A stretch of DNA of 43,359 nt from Paractinoplanes deccanensis (GTDB lineage Bacteria; Actinomycetota; Actinomycetes; Mycobacteriales; Micromonosporaceae). This document shows, piece after piece, positions 6,801 through 14,515 of this stretch (positions within the stretch are counted from its first letter, which is position 1; each line of letters starts with the position of its first letter). The notes under the pieces were generated by a model, which did no database searches, was not told where the DNA came from, and saw nothing but the letters and a program-made list of their open reading frames with translations. The stretch lies in the NCBI RefSeq assembly GCF_016862115.1, contig NZ_BOMI01000173.1, positions 1 through 43,359 on the forward strand, in the 5' to 3' direction. The position numbers and the translations under genes are program-made.

Positions 6801-9314
6801 ACCGGCCCGCGCGGCCTGACCCGCGTGGTCGCCGCCGCCGTCGACATCACCGCGCTGCCCGGCGCCGTCGCCGCGATCGCCACCCAAGAGCCGCAGGTCG
6901 CCGACATCTACGTCAAGTGGGACGAGCAGCCCGAGGGCGACGCCATCGCCCAGCGGCTGGAAGAGCTCCTCTCGGCCGGAGACATCGGCGCGGCGCGGCG
7001 GGTCACGATCACCGTGGCCGGCAGCAGCGGCGTGATGCACCACCACTTCACGTTCCGCCCCGACGAGACCGGCACGCTGGTCGAGGACCGCCTGATCCGT
7101 GGCCTGCACCCGCAGATCGCCCAGCGCCTCCAGTTGCAGCGCCTGCGCGAGTTCCACCTGACCCGGCTGCCCTCGGCCGACGAGGAGATCTACCTGTTCA
7201 AGGCGGTCGCGCGCAGCAACCCGGCCGACGAGCGGCTCATCGCGATGGGCCAGGTCCGCGACCTGACCCCGCTGCGCGAGGCGGACGGCCGCCTGGTCGC
7301 GCTGCCCGCCGTCGAGGACGCGATCACCGCGGGCCTCGACGCGATCCGCAACATCCAGGCGCAGCGCCCGCAGAACAAGAGGTTCGACACCAACCGGATC
7401 TTCTTCTACATCTGGCCGACCACCGAGATCTCGGCCGACGAGCTCAACGCTCTCGTCCAGCGCATCCTGCCGACCACGGTCGGGGCCGGCCTCGAGGAGG
7501 TCGAGTTCCTGGCCCGGCAGCGCACGTCGAGCGGCGAGCTCACCGAGGTCTCCGTGCGCATCACCCTGGAGGCCGGCGGGGCCAAGCTGCACGTCGGCGA
7601 GCCCACCGCCGACATCGTGCAGCCGCTCGACGACTACCGCCAAAAGGTGCTGCGCGCGGCGCGCCGCGGCAACGTCTACCCGTACGAGCTGACCGGCATG
7701 CTCGGCGACTTCGTCGAGTACGACCTCGTCGACGGCGAGCTCCGGCCCGTCGACCGGCCGAAGGGGCGCAACACCGCGGGCCTGGTGGCCGGCGTGGTCA
7801 CCACGCCGACCGAGCGCTACCCCGAGGGCGTCAAGCGGGTCCTGCTGCTCGGCGACCCGACCAAGTCGCTCGGCTCGCTCGCCGAGCCCGAGTCGGCCCG
7901 GGTGATCGCCGCGCTCGACCTGGCCGAGCGGATGCGGGTGCCGCTGGAGTGGTTCGCGCTCTCCGCGGGTGCCAAGATCTCGATGAGCTCCGGCACCGAG
8001 AACATGGACTGGGTCGCGGCCGCGCTCAAGCGGATCGTGGAGTTCACCCAGGCCGGCGGCGAGATCAACATCGTGATCGCGGGCATCACGGTCGGCGCGC
8101 AGCCGTACTGGAACGCCGAGGCGACGATGCTCATGCACACCAAGGGCATCCTGGTGATGACGCCGGACTCGGCGATGGTGCTCACCGGCAAGCAGTCGCT
8201 CGACTTCTCCGGCGGCGTGTCGGCCGAGGACAACTTCGGCATCGGCGGCTACGACCGGGTGATGGGCCCCAACGGCCAGGCGCAGTACTGGGCGCCCGAC
8301 CTCGCGGGGGCGCGCGACGTGCTCATGGCGCACTACGACCACACGTACGTGCTGCCGGGCGAGACCGGTCCGCGCCGCGCCGTCACCTCCGACCCGGCGG
8401 GCCGGGACGTGTCCTCGTTCCCGCACACGTTCGCGGGCAGCGATTTCACCACCGTCGGCCAGATCTTCTCGGCCGAGCACAACCCCGACCGCAAGAAGCC
8501 CTTCGACATCCGTACGGTGATGCGCGCCCTCTCCGACCAGGACCACCCGGTGCTGGAGCGGTGGGCCGGCATGGCCGACGCGGACACGTCAGTGGTGCAG
8601 GACGTCCACATCGGCGGGTGGCCGGTCTGCCTCATCGGCATCGAGTCGCGCTCGGTACCGCGCCGGGGCTTCCCGCCCACCGACGGCCCGGACACGTACA
8701 CGGCGGGCACGCTCTTCCCGCGCTCGTCGAAGAAGACCGCCCGCGCGATCAACGCCGCCTCCGGCAACCGCCCGCTGGTGGTCCTGGCCAACCTCTCCGG
8801 TTTCGACGGCTCCCCCGAGTCGATGCGCAAGCTCCAGCTCGAGTACGGGGCGGAGATCGGCCGGGCGATCGTCAACTTCGACGGCCCGATCGTCTTCTGC
8901 GTGATCTCCCGCTACCACGGCGGCGCGTTCGTGGTCTTCTCCAAGGCGCTCAACCCGAACATGACGGTGCTGGCGCTGGAGGGCTCGTTCGCCTCGGTGC
9001 TCGGCGGCGCCCCGGCGGCCGCTGTCGTCTTCTCCGGCGAGGTCAACAACCGGACCGCGACCGACCCGCGCGTGGTCGACCTCCAGGCGCGGGTGTCCGG
9101 CGCGAGCGGCGCGGAACGCGCGGCCCTCAACTCCCAGCTGGCGGAGCTTCAGGCCGCGGTCCGCGCCGAGAAGGTGGGCGAGGTGGCGGCCGAGTTCGAC
9201 CGCGTGCACAGCATCGAGCGCGCGGTGGAGGTGGGCTCGGTGGACGCCATCATCAGCACCGCCGAGCTGCGGCCGCGCATCATCGAGGCCATCGAGCACG
9301 GCCTCAAGCGCTGA
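3879..9314 (+). CDS. Single-chain biotin-dependent acyl-CoA carboxylase (BC-BCCP-central-CT)
   Basis: 1811 residues carrying a complete acyl-CoA carboxylase on one chain. Biotin carboxylase comes first (residues about 1-440): VAIVNRGEAA at the N-terminus, glycine-rich KATAGGGGRGIRM, and EVNTRLQVEHP in the ATP-grasp core. Next is the carrier domain with ESMKMET, whose biotinylated lysine is K621. A long central region (about 656-1240) without a simple motif follows, then carboxyltransferase N- and C-lobes (about 1290-1740), including LEGSFASVLGGAPAAAVVF. Most actinomycete carboxylases split these modules over AccA/AccD/AccE subunits; this order and the long central region resemble eukaryotic acetyl-CoA carboxylase. 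The GTG start follows GGGAGG by 8 nt. Acyl substrate (acetyl-, propionyl- or longer CoA) cannot be read from the sequence. No other lipid genes adjoin it. Confidence 0.92.
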   Translation: MFNRVAIVNRGEAAMRLIHAVRDLSAETGTRIETVALYTDADRTATFVREADVAYNLGPASARPYLDLAVLERALLATKADAAWVGWGFVAEDPAFAELCDKIGVTFVGPSAEAMRKLGDKIGAKLIAEEVGVPVAPWSRGEVATLDEALRAGDEIGYPLMLKATAGGGGRGIRMVASGADLADAYERTSQEALRAFGSGVVFLERLVTGARHVEVQVIADGQGTAWALGVRDCSVQRRNQKIIEESASPVLGPEQTAELKASAERLAVAVGYRGACTVEFLYHPGEKLFAFLEVNTRLQVEHPITEITTGTDLVRLQLHVAGGGRLEGPQPAEAGHAIEARLNAEDPDRDFAPAPGRIARLVLPAGPGIRVDTGVSEGDTIPADFDSMIAKIIAYGKDRDQALGRLRRAMAETTVIIEGGATNKSFVLDLLDQPEVIDASADTGWIDRVRAQGRLVSHRHSAIALAAAAIEAYEDEEEVSRQRLLATAHGGRPQVQHDTSRPLDLKLRGTSYRVHVARVGQRRFRVGVSAGGDVHSADVVLERFDEHSGQALVNGHRFRLVTATHGPIHLVEVDGVTHRVSRDEGGVVRSPAPALVVATPLAVGDEVEAGAPILVLESMKMETVLRAPFPARVRECPVSVGSQVETGAPLMRLEPIGDGAEAGPSGGADVKIDLPGERRDVPAADRALEHLQDLRSMLLGFDVDPQSRKRVLGGYLAARAELGDRPLPGEVDLLTVFADLLELSRNKGDADVEPGNPVHSPREYFHSYLQSLDAERAGLTDGFKAKLEAVLAHYGVNGLDRTPELEAAVFRVFLAQQRMSAEAAVVSELLRQWLSGGRPAEPLAEQAGLALEHVVSATQVRFPAVSDLARGVVFRWFAQPLLRRNRARVYAQVRDDLRHLDANPGAPDRAERIQSMVASSEPLVRLIGQRIGRPGRDHAPLLEVLTRRYYGNRALSAFTAQEVDGVRFVTAEHTGPRGLTRVVAAAVDITALPGAVAAIATQEPQVADIYVKWDEQPEGDAIAQRLEELLSAGDIGAARRVTITVAGSSGVMHHHFTFRPDETGTLVEDRLIRGLHPQIAQRLQLQRLREFHLTRLPSADEEIYLFKAVARSNPADERLIAMGQVRDLTPLREADGRLVALPAVEDAITAGLDAIRNIQAQRPQNKRFDTNRIFFYIWPTTEISADELNALVQRILPTTVGAGLEEVEFLARQRTSSGELTEVSVRITLEAGGAKLHVGEPTADIVQPLDDYRQKVLRAARRGNVYPYELTGMLGDFVEYDLVDGELRPVDRPKGRNTAGLVAGVVTTPTERYPEGVKRVLLLGDPTKSLGSLAEPESARVIAALDLAERMRVPLEWFALSAGAKISMSSGTENMDWVAAALKRIVEFTQAGGEINIVIAGITVGAQPYWNAEATMLMHTKGILVMTPDSAMVLTGKQSLDFSGGVSAEDNFGIGGYDRVMGPNGQAQYWAPDLAGARDVLMAHYDHTYVLPGETGPRRAVTSDPAGRDVSSFPHTFAGSDFTTVGQIFSAEHNPDRKKPFDIRTVMRALSDQDHPVLERWAGMADADTSVVQDVHIGGWPVCLIGIESRSVPRRGFPPTDGPDTYTAGTLFPRSSKKTARAINAASGNRPLVVLANLSGFDGSPESMRKLQLEYGAEIGRAIVNFDGPIVFCVISRYHGGAFVVFSKALNPNMTVLALEGSFASVLGGAPAAAVVFSGEVNNRTATDPRVVDLQARVSGASGAERAALNSQLAELQAAVRAEKVGEVAAEFDRVHSIERAVEVGSVDAIISTAELRPRIIEAIEHGLKR

Positions 9315-9331
9315 GCGGCGCGCCCGCTCAG
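9311..9331. terminator. Bidirectional hairpin overlapping two convergent stop codons
   Basis: CTGAGCGG (9311-9318) and CCGCTCAG (9324-9331) form a perfect 8-bp stem with a 5-nt loop. Each arm contains one gene's stop codon: TGA of the carboxylase (9312-9314) and the TGA of the convergent membrane-protein gene (9328-9330 on the minus strand). Only 13 nt separate the two genes, so one structure could serve both. Confidence 0.6.
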
Positions 9332-9867
9332 GCGTCTTCGGTTTCCCGGCGCGGCGGCCAGACACGTCCGGCCGCCGCACGGGACACCCGTCGCTGCGTA
9401 CGCCAAGGGAAGTAAGCGACGACGAGGCCGAGCAGGATCAGGACGGCGCCGGCGACGACGACCCGCGTGGAGTTGAAGAAGTTGGCCGACCGGTCGGTGA
9501 TGCCGTCGTCGGTGACGAACTGCTCCGGGTGCGCCGGGTCGTACTTGATCTGCAGCGCCGGGTGGGTGGCCGGGTCGCAGTCCTTCGCGTCGGAGCAGGC
9601 GATGCGCGACTCGTGCTGCTGGTCGCCGATCCAGTAGCGCAGCAGCGCCTGGGCCGAGCCGACGAGCGAGGCGTCCTGGTAGTCGAGCAGGACGGCGTTG
9701 GTCGCCGTGCCCTCGCGCTGGAGGCGGTCGGCGTGCGCGGCGTCCCGGCGCGTCACGACGAGGCCGCCGATCAGCAGCGCGAGGCCGGCCACGACGAGAA
9801 CGCCCGCGGTCGCATAGAGGGTCACCTTGCCGCGCGAGGCCGGGTGCGAGGGGTCACCGCTGGACAT
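9328..9867 (-). CDS. Small two-helix membrane protein (DUF3592-like)
   Basis: 179 residues. One hydrophobic segment at about residues 15-38 and a second near 130-150 enclose an extracytoplasmic domain of about 90 residues with Cys in the stretch IACSDAKDCDP. The layout resembles DUF3592 proteins, whose function is unknown. The ATG at 9867 is chosen because AGGAGGAAAG lies just upstream on the minus strand; the in-frame ATG at 9891 lies before that site. It converges on the carboxylase gene and may be read with the ThDP-enzyme gene 51 nt upstream. Family call is moderate; no function proposed. Confidence 0.75.
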   Translation of the reverse strand: MSSGDPSHPASRGKVTLYATAGVLVVAGLALLIGGLVVTRRDAAHADRLQREGTATNAVLLDYQDASLVGSAQALLRYWIGDQQHESRIACSDAKDCDPATHPALQIKYDPAHPEQFVTDDGITDRSANFFNSTRVVVAGAVLILLGLVVAYFPWRTQRRVSRAAAGRVWPPRRETEDA

Positions 9868-9918
9868 CCGTCTTTCCTCCTGTTTCACCATGGGATGAGC
9901 GGCATGACTGTATCGGCC

Positions 9919-11394
9919 TCAGCTATGAGGCTTCAGCCGCAGCCGCCGGTGCACCACCGAGGGGTCGGTGCGCACCTCGACGACCGCGATGCCGGGCCGC
10001 AGCGCCTCCCGCGCGACCGGCCCGGCGGACTCGCCGTCGACGATGCGAGCGCCGGCGCCCGCCACGGTGGACGCGCCGTCGTTCAGCACGAAGACGGTCA
10101 GGTCGGCGCCGGCGCGGCGGGCCGTGCCGAGTTCGTGGGCATGGCTCGCGAAGTCGCCGTCACCCTCGAAGACCACCACCTTGCGCCGGGGCGACGCGAG
10201 CGCCGTCCCGACCGCCGTGGGCAGGCCGAGCCGCCCGGCGGCGAGGAAACGGCCGTCGCGGGGGCGGGCGACGAGGGCACACGCGAAGTCCGCGCCGCGG
10301 CCGCCGCCGACCACGACCACGGCGTCCGGCGGGATCAGCGGCCCGATGCCGGCGAGGGCCAGCCTCGGGTCGACCGTGCCGGCGGCGATCGGCGGGGCGA
10401 AGTCGCGCAGGTCCGCTCGCCAGCAGTCGCTCGCCGGCCCCACCGGCTCGAACCAGGGCGGCCGGCGGGTGGCGGTGCCCCGCAGCCGGGTGAGGACCTC
10501 CGCCGCGTTGCCGATCAGCGTCTCGAACTCCCCGCCGGCCGTCTCGCCGCCGGCGCTGTCCTGGTCGACCACGCGCACGACGCGCGCGGCGGCGCACTGC
10601 CGGCCCAGCCGGCCGAGGGTCGCGCCGAATCCCAGCACCACGTCGGCCGCGCGCAGCACCCGGTCGGCCGCCGGGTGGGCCAGGCCGCCGGCGAGGCCCA
10701 GATCGAGCGTGTGGCCGTCGAACAGGCCCTTGGCCGGAAGGGTCGTCGCGAGCGCCGCCCCGGTGTGCTCGGCCAGCTCCCGGACCAGATCGGCGCAGCC
10801 CGCGGCGAGCACGCCCCGGCCGGCGACGAGGACCGGGCGCCTGCCCCGGGACAGCACGGCGGTCAGGCGGCGGGCGGCCGCCTCGTCGTCGCCCACCTCC
10901 ACCCCGGTGCGCGGCCGGGGCGCGGGCAGCCGCACCGTGCCCACCCGCACCGGCGAGGTCAGCAGCTCCGCGTCGACGCCGAGCACCACCGGCCGCAGCC
11001 GGTCCGCGGCGAGGCTCAGCGCGTCGGCGAGCGCGGCAGCCGGCTCCTCGCCCGGCCACATCCTGCGGTACGCGGCGACGCCCTGATCCGTGGCCGCCGC
11101 GATCAGCACGACCGCGGACCTGTTGCGCGAGGCCACCCGCAACGACGCCGCCATCTCGCTGAGGCCGAGGCCGTGCGGCACCGAGCAGACGCTGGGCCGG
11201 CCGGTCTCCGACGCGTAGCCCTCGGCCATCGCCATCGCCGCGCTCTCGTGGCGCGCCTGCACGACCTCGACGCCACGCTCGCGAAAGGCGTGCACCAGGG
11301 CGGCGTTGTCGTCGCCCGTCAGCGCGAAGACATGGCTGCGCCCACTGTGGAGCACCGCCTCGGCTAAGGCGCGCGCGTGGGTGGGACCGGCCAT
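9919..11394 (-). CDS. Thiamine-diphosphate-dependent enzyme, acetolactate synthase / benzoylformate decarboxylase type
   Basis: 491 residues with the three-part ThDP fold: Pyr domain with the activating Glu in QARHESAA (E50), a middle domain around PVLVAGRGVLAAG, and a PP domain whose GDG (about 411-413) is followed 24 residues later by Asn, fitting the GDG-X(24-27)-N cofactor motif (here N-D instead of N-N). Enzymes of this family decarboxylate or condense 2-oxo acids. It is shorter than typical acetolactate synthase (about 550-600), and no small subunit or ilv gene adjoins, so it is unlikely to be the biosynthetic enzyme. Substrate unknown. The minus-strand sequence 10 nt before the ATG reads GATAAG, so the transcript may be nearly leaderless. 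Confidence 0.85.
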   Translation of the reverse strand: MAGPTHARALAEAVLHSGRSHVFALTGDDNAALVHAFRERGVEVVQARHESAAMAMAEGYASETGRPSVCSVPHGLGLSEMAASLRVASRNRSAVVLIAAATDQGVAAYRRMWPGEEPAAALADALSLAADRLRPVVLGVDAELLTSPVRVGTVRLPAPRPRTGVEVGDDEAAARRLTAVLSRGRRPVLVAGRGVLAAGCADLVRELAEHTGAALATTLPAKGLFDGHTLDLGLAGGLAHPAADRVLRAADVVLGFGATLGRLGRQCAAARVVRVVDQDSAGGETAGGEFETLIGNAAEVLTRLRGTATRRPPWFEPVGPASDCWRADLRDFAPPIAAGTVDPRLALAGIGPLIPPDAVVVVGGGRGADFACALVARPRDGRFLAAGRLGLPTAVGTALASPRRKVVVFEGDGDFASHAHELGTARRAGADLTVFVLNDGASTVAGAGARIVDGESAGPVAREALRPGIAVVEVRTDPSVVHRRLRLKPHS

Positions 11395-11450
11395 CGCTCT
11401 GCCTTATCAGTTACCCGAGCCCACCGTCCAGGTCTGCGCGTGCGGCGATC

Positions 11451-12062
11451 ATGTATCGTCCGCGCGGGGACGAGCGGCACGGGCTGATGGTGAGTGGGAT
11501 GGGCGACGCTCTCGAACGACTGATCACCGCGGGATCACCGGGCCTCGCGCCGCCGTCGCGGGACGCCGGGGTGCTGGAGCCGCTGCTCGGACGGCGCAAC
11601 GGCTTCTACGTCTTCGACTCGGCCCTGCTGGTACGCCCGCAGGGCGACGCCCCCGTGCTGGACGTGGCCGCCTGGAACGCGCCCGAGCTCTGGGGCGCCG
11701 TCTACGGCGACGCGCTCGACGGCGTGACCTTCTTCGCCGAGGACGTCTTCGGCGGCCAGTTCGGCCTGCGCGGCGACGAGGTCGTCTCGTTCGACCCGGA
11801 GACCGGCGAGGTGGAGCACCTGGCCGGCTCGCTCGAGGGCTGGGCCGCCGAGATCATCGAGGACCCCGAGGTGATGACCGGCCACCCGATCGTCCGCGAG
11901 TGGCAGGCCACGCACGGCCCGCTCAAGCCCGGCGAGCGGCTGGTGCCCGTGGTCCCGTTCGCGCTCGGGGGCGAGTTCGCCGCGGGCAACCTGCGGGCGC
12001 TCCGCGACGTCGAGGCGATGCGCTTCTACGGCAACCTCTACTCCATCACCACGCGCGCCTGA
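11451..12062 (+). CDS. SMI1/KNR4 (SUKH)-like protein
   Basis: 203 residues from the first ATG. GFYVFDSALLVRP, then W-N-A-P-E-L-W, GVTFFAEDVFGGQFGL, and VVSFDPETGEVEHLAGSL resemble SMI1/KNR4-type proteins, many of which are immunity proteins of contact-dependent toxins and others general folds. No Shine-Dalgarno site precedes 11451; in-frame starts at 11487, 11490 and 11499 (MGDALERL) are equally possible and would leave more promoter space from the divergent ThDP gene. The nearest toxin gene is over 2.5 kb away on the other strand, so an immunity role is not supported by neighbours. A strong hairpin follows the gene. Confidence 0.72.
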   Translation: MYRPRGDERHGLMVSGMGDALERLITAGSPGLAPPSRDAGVLEPLLGRRNGFYVFDSALLVRPQGDAPVLDVAAWNAPELWGAVYGDALDGVTFFAEDVFGGQFGLRGDEVVSFDPETGEVEHLAGSLEGWAAEIIEDPEVMTGHPIVREWQATHGPLKPGERLVPVVPFALGGEFAAGNLRALRDVEAMRFYGNLYSITTRA

Positions 12063-12076
12063 CACGCCGGACCACC

Positions 12077-12102
12077 CACCCCGCCGGAAGCCCGGTGGGG
12101 TG
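12077..12102 (+). terminator. Strong GC-rich hairpin after the SMI1-like gene
   Basis: CACCCCGCCGG (12077-12087) pairs with CCGGTGGGGTG (12092-12102) over 11 positions (one G-T wobble) with a 4-nt loop, 15 nt past the stop codon. It lies between convergent genes, so it may also stop transcription from the Nramp-like gene. Actinomycete terminators often lack T-tracts, as here. Confidence 0.65.
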
Positions 12103-12175
12103 AGGGACCACGACGGCGCGGCCCGCTGCGGCGGGTGCCGTGCGAAAAGACGTACGTCCTATGACCAGAAACGGC

Positions 12176-13588
12176 CTAGAGACGCTGCAGTTGGGTGACC
12201 ACCATGGCGACCGCGAAGAAGCCGTAGAAGCCGATCGCCACGAGCATGCCGCCGAGCCGCCAGCCGCGCACGCGCACCGCGGCCGGCAGGTCGCGCACGT
12301 TGAGGCGGACGAGCAGGATCGAGTAGAGCAGGGTGACGACCGAGGCCGCGCAGGTCGACACGATGAGGAGCCCCAGCGGCTGGGTGAAGCCGGCCAGCAG
12401 GATGATCGAGCCGAGCACGATCTCGGCCCAGACGACGGTGAGATAGATCCGCGGCTCGGTCCAGCGGGTGGAGTCCATCAGGTAGTTGCGGCGCAGGAAG
12501 TCCGACGCGACGCGGCCGATGATGTCGAGCAGGCCCATGGCGGCGGCCCACAGCGAGACGGCGGCGACGGCCAGGAACAGCAGTTTCAGCCAGGCGCCCA
12601 CCTGATCTGAGAGGATGTCGGCCTCGATGCGCAGGAACGACGCGTCGTTCTTGAGGTCGTCGCGGCCGAAGAGCGTCTCGTAGGCGAGCAGGCTCATGAT
12701 GCTGATCGTGACGAAGCAGACGGCGACGAACGTGACGAGGTGCTCGGCGTTGGCCCGCTTCCACCAGACGCGCCAGCGGCCCAGGTTGGCCTCGTCGGTC
12801 CCGAGCAGGTAGCGGTCCGTGCCGGCGGCCTCCTCACGGCCGGTGATCGGCGAGACGAGCCGGGGAACGTGCGCGCCCATGCCGTACCGCTTGTCGCGGA
12901 TCCAGTTGGAAAGCACCAGATTGTGCACACCGCCGGCGCCCGCCGCGCCGATCGCGCTCAGGATCAGGGTGAACGTGATGCCGGCCGGGATCTGGCCGAA
13001 TTCGGTCACGGTCGCCGTGGCGGCGTCGCCCCACGTGGACAGCGAGATGACGAAGACGACCACGACGGCGAGGAAGAACAGGGTGAGCGCCACCTTGAGC
13101 GTCTCGACGCGCTCGACGGTGGTGTAGACGACCTTGGAGAGGGTCAGCAGGACGCCGACGGCCACCAGGCTGACCACGGTGATCCAGACCGGGTCGCCCC
13201 AGCCGACCAGGTAGGTGAAGACGGTGGAGCCGCTGGTCGCCCAGCCCGGCCACACGTATTGGAAGGCGCCGGCGAGGCAGATGAGGATGCCCCACCCCTT
13301 CCACCAGCGGGAGAAGCCGGCCACGACGGTCTGGCCGGTGGCGAGCGTGTAGCGCTCGATCTCCATGTTGATGACGAACTGCACGGCGAGCGTGCAGAAG
13401 GCCAGCCAGAGCAGGCCGAGACCGCCGATGGCGGTCAGGTAGGGCCACAGGATGATCTCGCCGGCGGCCATGCCGATGCCGACGGCGACGACGCCGGGGC
13501 CGATCATCCGGCGGAGCGGAAGGGGTGCGGGAAGGTCGCGGGAGACGGCCTGTATCGCCGGGTCGGAGGTGGCGCGCGAGCGAGGCAT
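12176..13588 (-). CDS. Nramp-family-like transporter with altered metal-site motifs
   Basis: 470 residues, about eleven hydrophobic helices, of the Nramp/LeuT-fold metal transporter family by overall pattern (GPGVVAVGIGMAAGEIILWP near residue 30, then GLLWLAF and ERYTLATGQ). The canonical helix-1 motif D-P-G-N reads A-A-G-E here, and the helix-6 M-P-H-N reads G-V-H-N, so the standard Mn2+/Fe2+ site is not conserved. Nramp-related Mg2+ transporters also have changed sites; whether this belongs with them is open. The ATG has CGGAG 7 nt upstream. A good promoter candidate overlaps the end of tdk. Sure of the fold, not of the substrate. Confidence 0.82.
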   Translation of the reverse strand: MPRSRATSDPAIQAVSRDLPAPLPLRRMIGPGVVAVGIGMAAGEIILWPYLTAIGGLGLLWLAFCTLAVQFVINMEIERYTLATGQTVVAGFSRWWKGWGILICLAGAFQYVWPGWATSGSTVFTYLVGWGDPVWITVVSLVAVGVLLTLSKVVYTTVERVETLKVALTLFFLAVVVVFVISLSTWGDAATATVTEFGQIPAGITFTLILSAIGAAGAGGVHNLVLSNWIRDKRYGMGAHVPRLVSPITGREEAAGTDRYLLGTDEANLGRWRVWWKRANAEHLVTFVAVCFVTISIMSLLAYETLFGRDDLKNDASFLRIEADILSDQVGAWLKLLFLAVAAVSLWAAAMGLLDIIGRVASDFLRRNYLMDSTRWTEPRIYLTVVWAEIVLGSIILLAGFTQPLGLLIVSTCAASVVTLLYSILLVRLNVRDLPAAVRVRGWRLGGMLVAIGFYGFFAVAMVVTQLQRL

Positions 13589-13621
13589 GTCGAGCTCCGA
13601 GGGGTCGACGCGGGTGGATGT

Positions 13622-13667
13622 ACGAACCGGTACGTTAGTTATCCGGTGTGACGCCCACCACTGTCAA
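13622..13667 (-). promoter_or_regulatory. Promoter and imperfect palindrome for the Nramp-like gene
   Basis: On the minus strand TTGACA (13662-13667) is followed by GATAAC (13638-13643) at 18-nt spacing; TAACTA (13636-13641) is an alternative -10. The -35 overlaps the last bases of tdk. Immediately downstream, ACGAACCGGTACGT (13622-13635) is a near-palindrome centred on ACCGGT, well placed to be an operator. The promoter is likely; the operator is a guess. Confidence 0.5.
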
Positions 13668-14290
13668 GCAGACGCGGCCTCCCAGACGCCGAGCGGATTG
13701 AGCGCGTACGGCTCTCCCGCCCGATGATGCCGCCGACAAAGCACGACATACCCGACTTCGGCGTCCTCGTCGGTGTTGCCCACGACGACCGTGTCCCCGT
13801 CGCGCACCATGACCCCGCCCACGACCCGGGCGTTCATCCGCGCCGGCTGCCCGCACCAGCACATCGGATAGACCTGGAGCGCCTCGACCACGTCGGCCAG
13901 CACCACGAGCCGCGCCGACCCCGGAAACTGCTCCCCTCGGAAATCCGACAACAGCCCGAACGTGAACACGTCGATGTCATGCTCGTCCACCAGCAGCGCC
14001 AGCTGATCGACCTGTTCCGGCGACAGGAACTGCGCCTCGTCCACGATCACGTGATCGACCCGGGCCCCACTCTGCGACAGCACCCGATGCACCAGATCGG
14101 TGTCCGCCTCGAACTCGATGGCATCCGCCGCCAGCCCGATCCGCGACGACACGATGCCGGCCCCCGCCCGATCGAGCCGGGTCAACAGCAGCCCTGTCCG
14201 CCCACACGCGGCGTAGGTGTGCCGATACTGCAGCACCATCGTGCTCTTGCCACTGTTCATCGCCGCATACCGGTAGTGCAGCTGGGCCAC
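13664..14290 (-). CDS. tdk: Thymidine kinase
   Basis: Type-II thymidine kinase (ATP + thymidine to TMP, salvage), 208 residues from the GTG at 14290. Features: P-loop M-N-S-G-K-S-T near the N-terminus, Walker B/lid VDEAQFLSPEQVDQL, and a C-terminal zinc site (C-W-C, then LCRRHH). This start gives the usual N-terminus (family pattern M-x-x-L-x-F). GGGGAGAG lies 12 nt upstream, rather far. GTG at 14314 and the open frame to 14377 are alternatives that would add an atypical extension. Oddity: the residues before the P-loop Met are Y-A-A, where most family members have G-P/T. Neighbours are unrelated. Confidence 0.88.
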   Translation of the reverse strand: MAQLHYRYAAMNSGKSTMVLQYRHTYAACGRTGLLLTRLDRAGAGIVSSRIGLAADAIEFEADTDLVHRVLSQSGARVDHVIVDEAQFLSPEQVDQLALLVDEHDIDVFTFGLLSDFRGEQFPGSARLVVLADVVEALQVYPMCWCGQPARMNARVVGGVMVRDGDTVVVGNTDEDAEVGYVVLCRRHHRAGEPYALNPLGVWEAASA

Positions 14291-14451
14291 CCGCGGTGCC
14301 GCCTCTCCCCTCACAGCCGCACCAAGGCCCAGCGCGGCAAACCGGAGAAGAATACCCGCCGCCGAAGAGTTGACCATCAGAGCACCAGGTCATGCGCCAG
14401 ATAAGCCCCGTTTTGGGCCGCGCCGCGCGCCGCCACAGATCCGACAGCGGC

Positions 14452-14494
14452 CTGCTGGGCGGGTTCGCGTCACCTCACCGAACCCGCCCAGCAG
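14452..14494. terminator. 16-bp perfect hairpin closing the toxin locus
   Basis: CTGCTGGGCGGGTTCG (14452-14467) and its exact reverse complement (14479-14494) enclose an 11-nt loop. It lies 22 nt after the stop of the DUF4259-like gene, the last gene of the minus-strand toxin locus, and before tdk, also on the minus strand. It would insulate tdk from that transcription. The 225-nt gap 14291-14515 contains nothing else I can support. Confidence 0.75.
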
Positions 14495-14515
14495 CACACC
14501 ACGCCGAGCGGACCG

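Noticed and set aside
3714..8546. Open antisense frame of 1610 codons opposite the carboxylase
   Set aside because: Composition is Arg/Gly/Val/Asp-rich without domains; it is a by-product of GC-rich codon use in the real gene on the other strand.
11451..12062. SMI1/KNR4-like protein as immunity to the RHS toxin
   Set aside because: It is on the other strand, beyond tdk and the Nramp-like gene, whereas the DUF4259-like gene directly follows the toxin.
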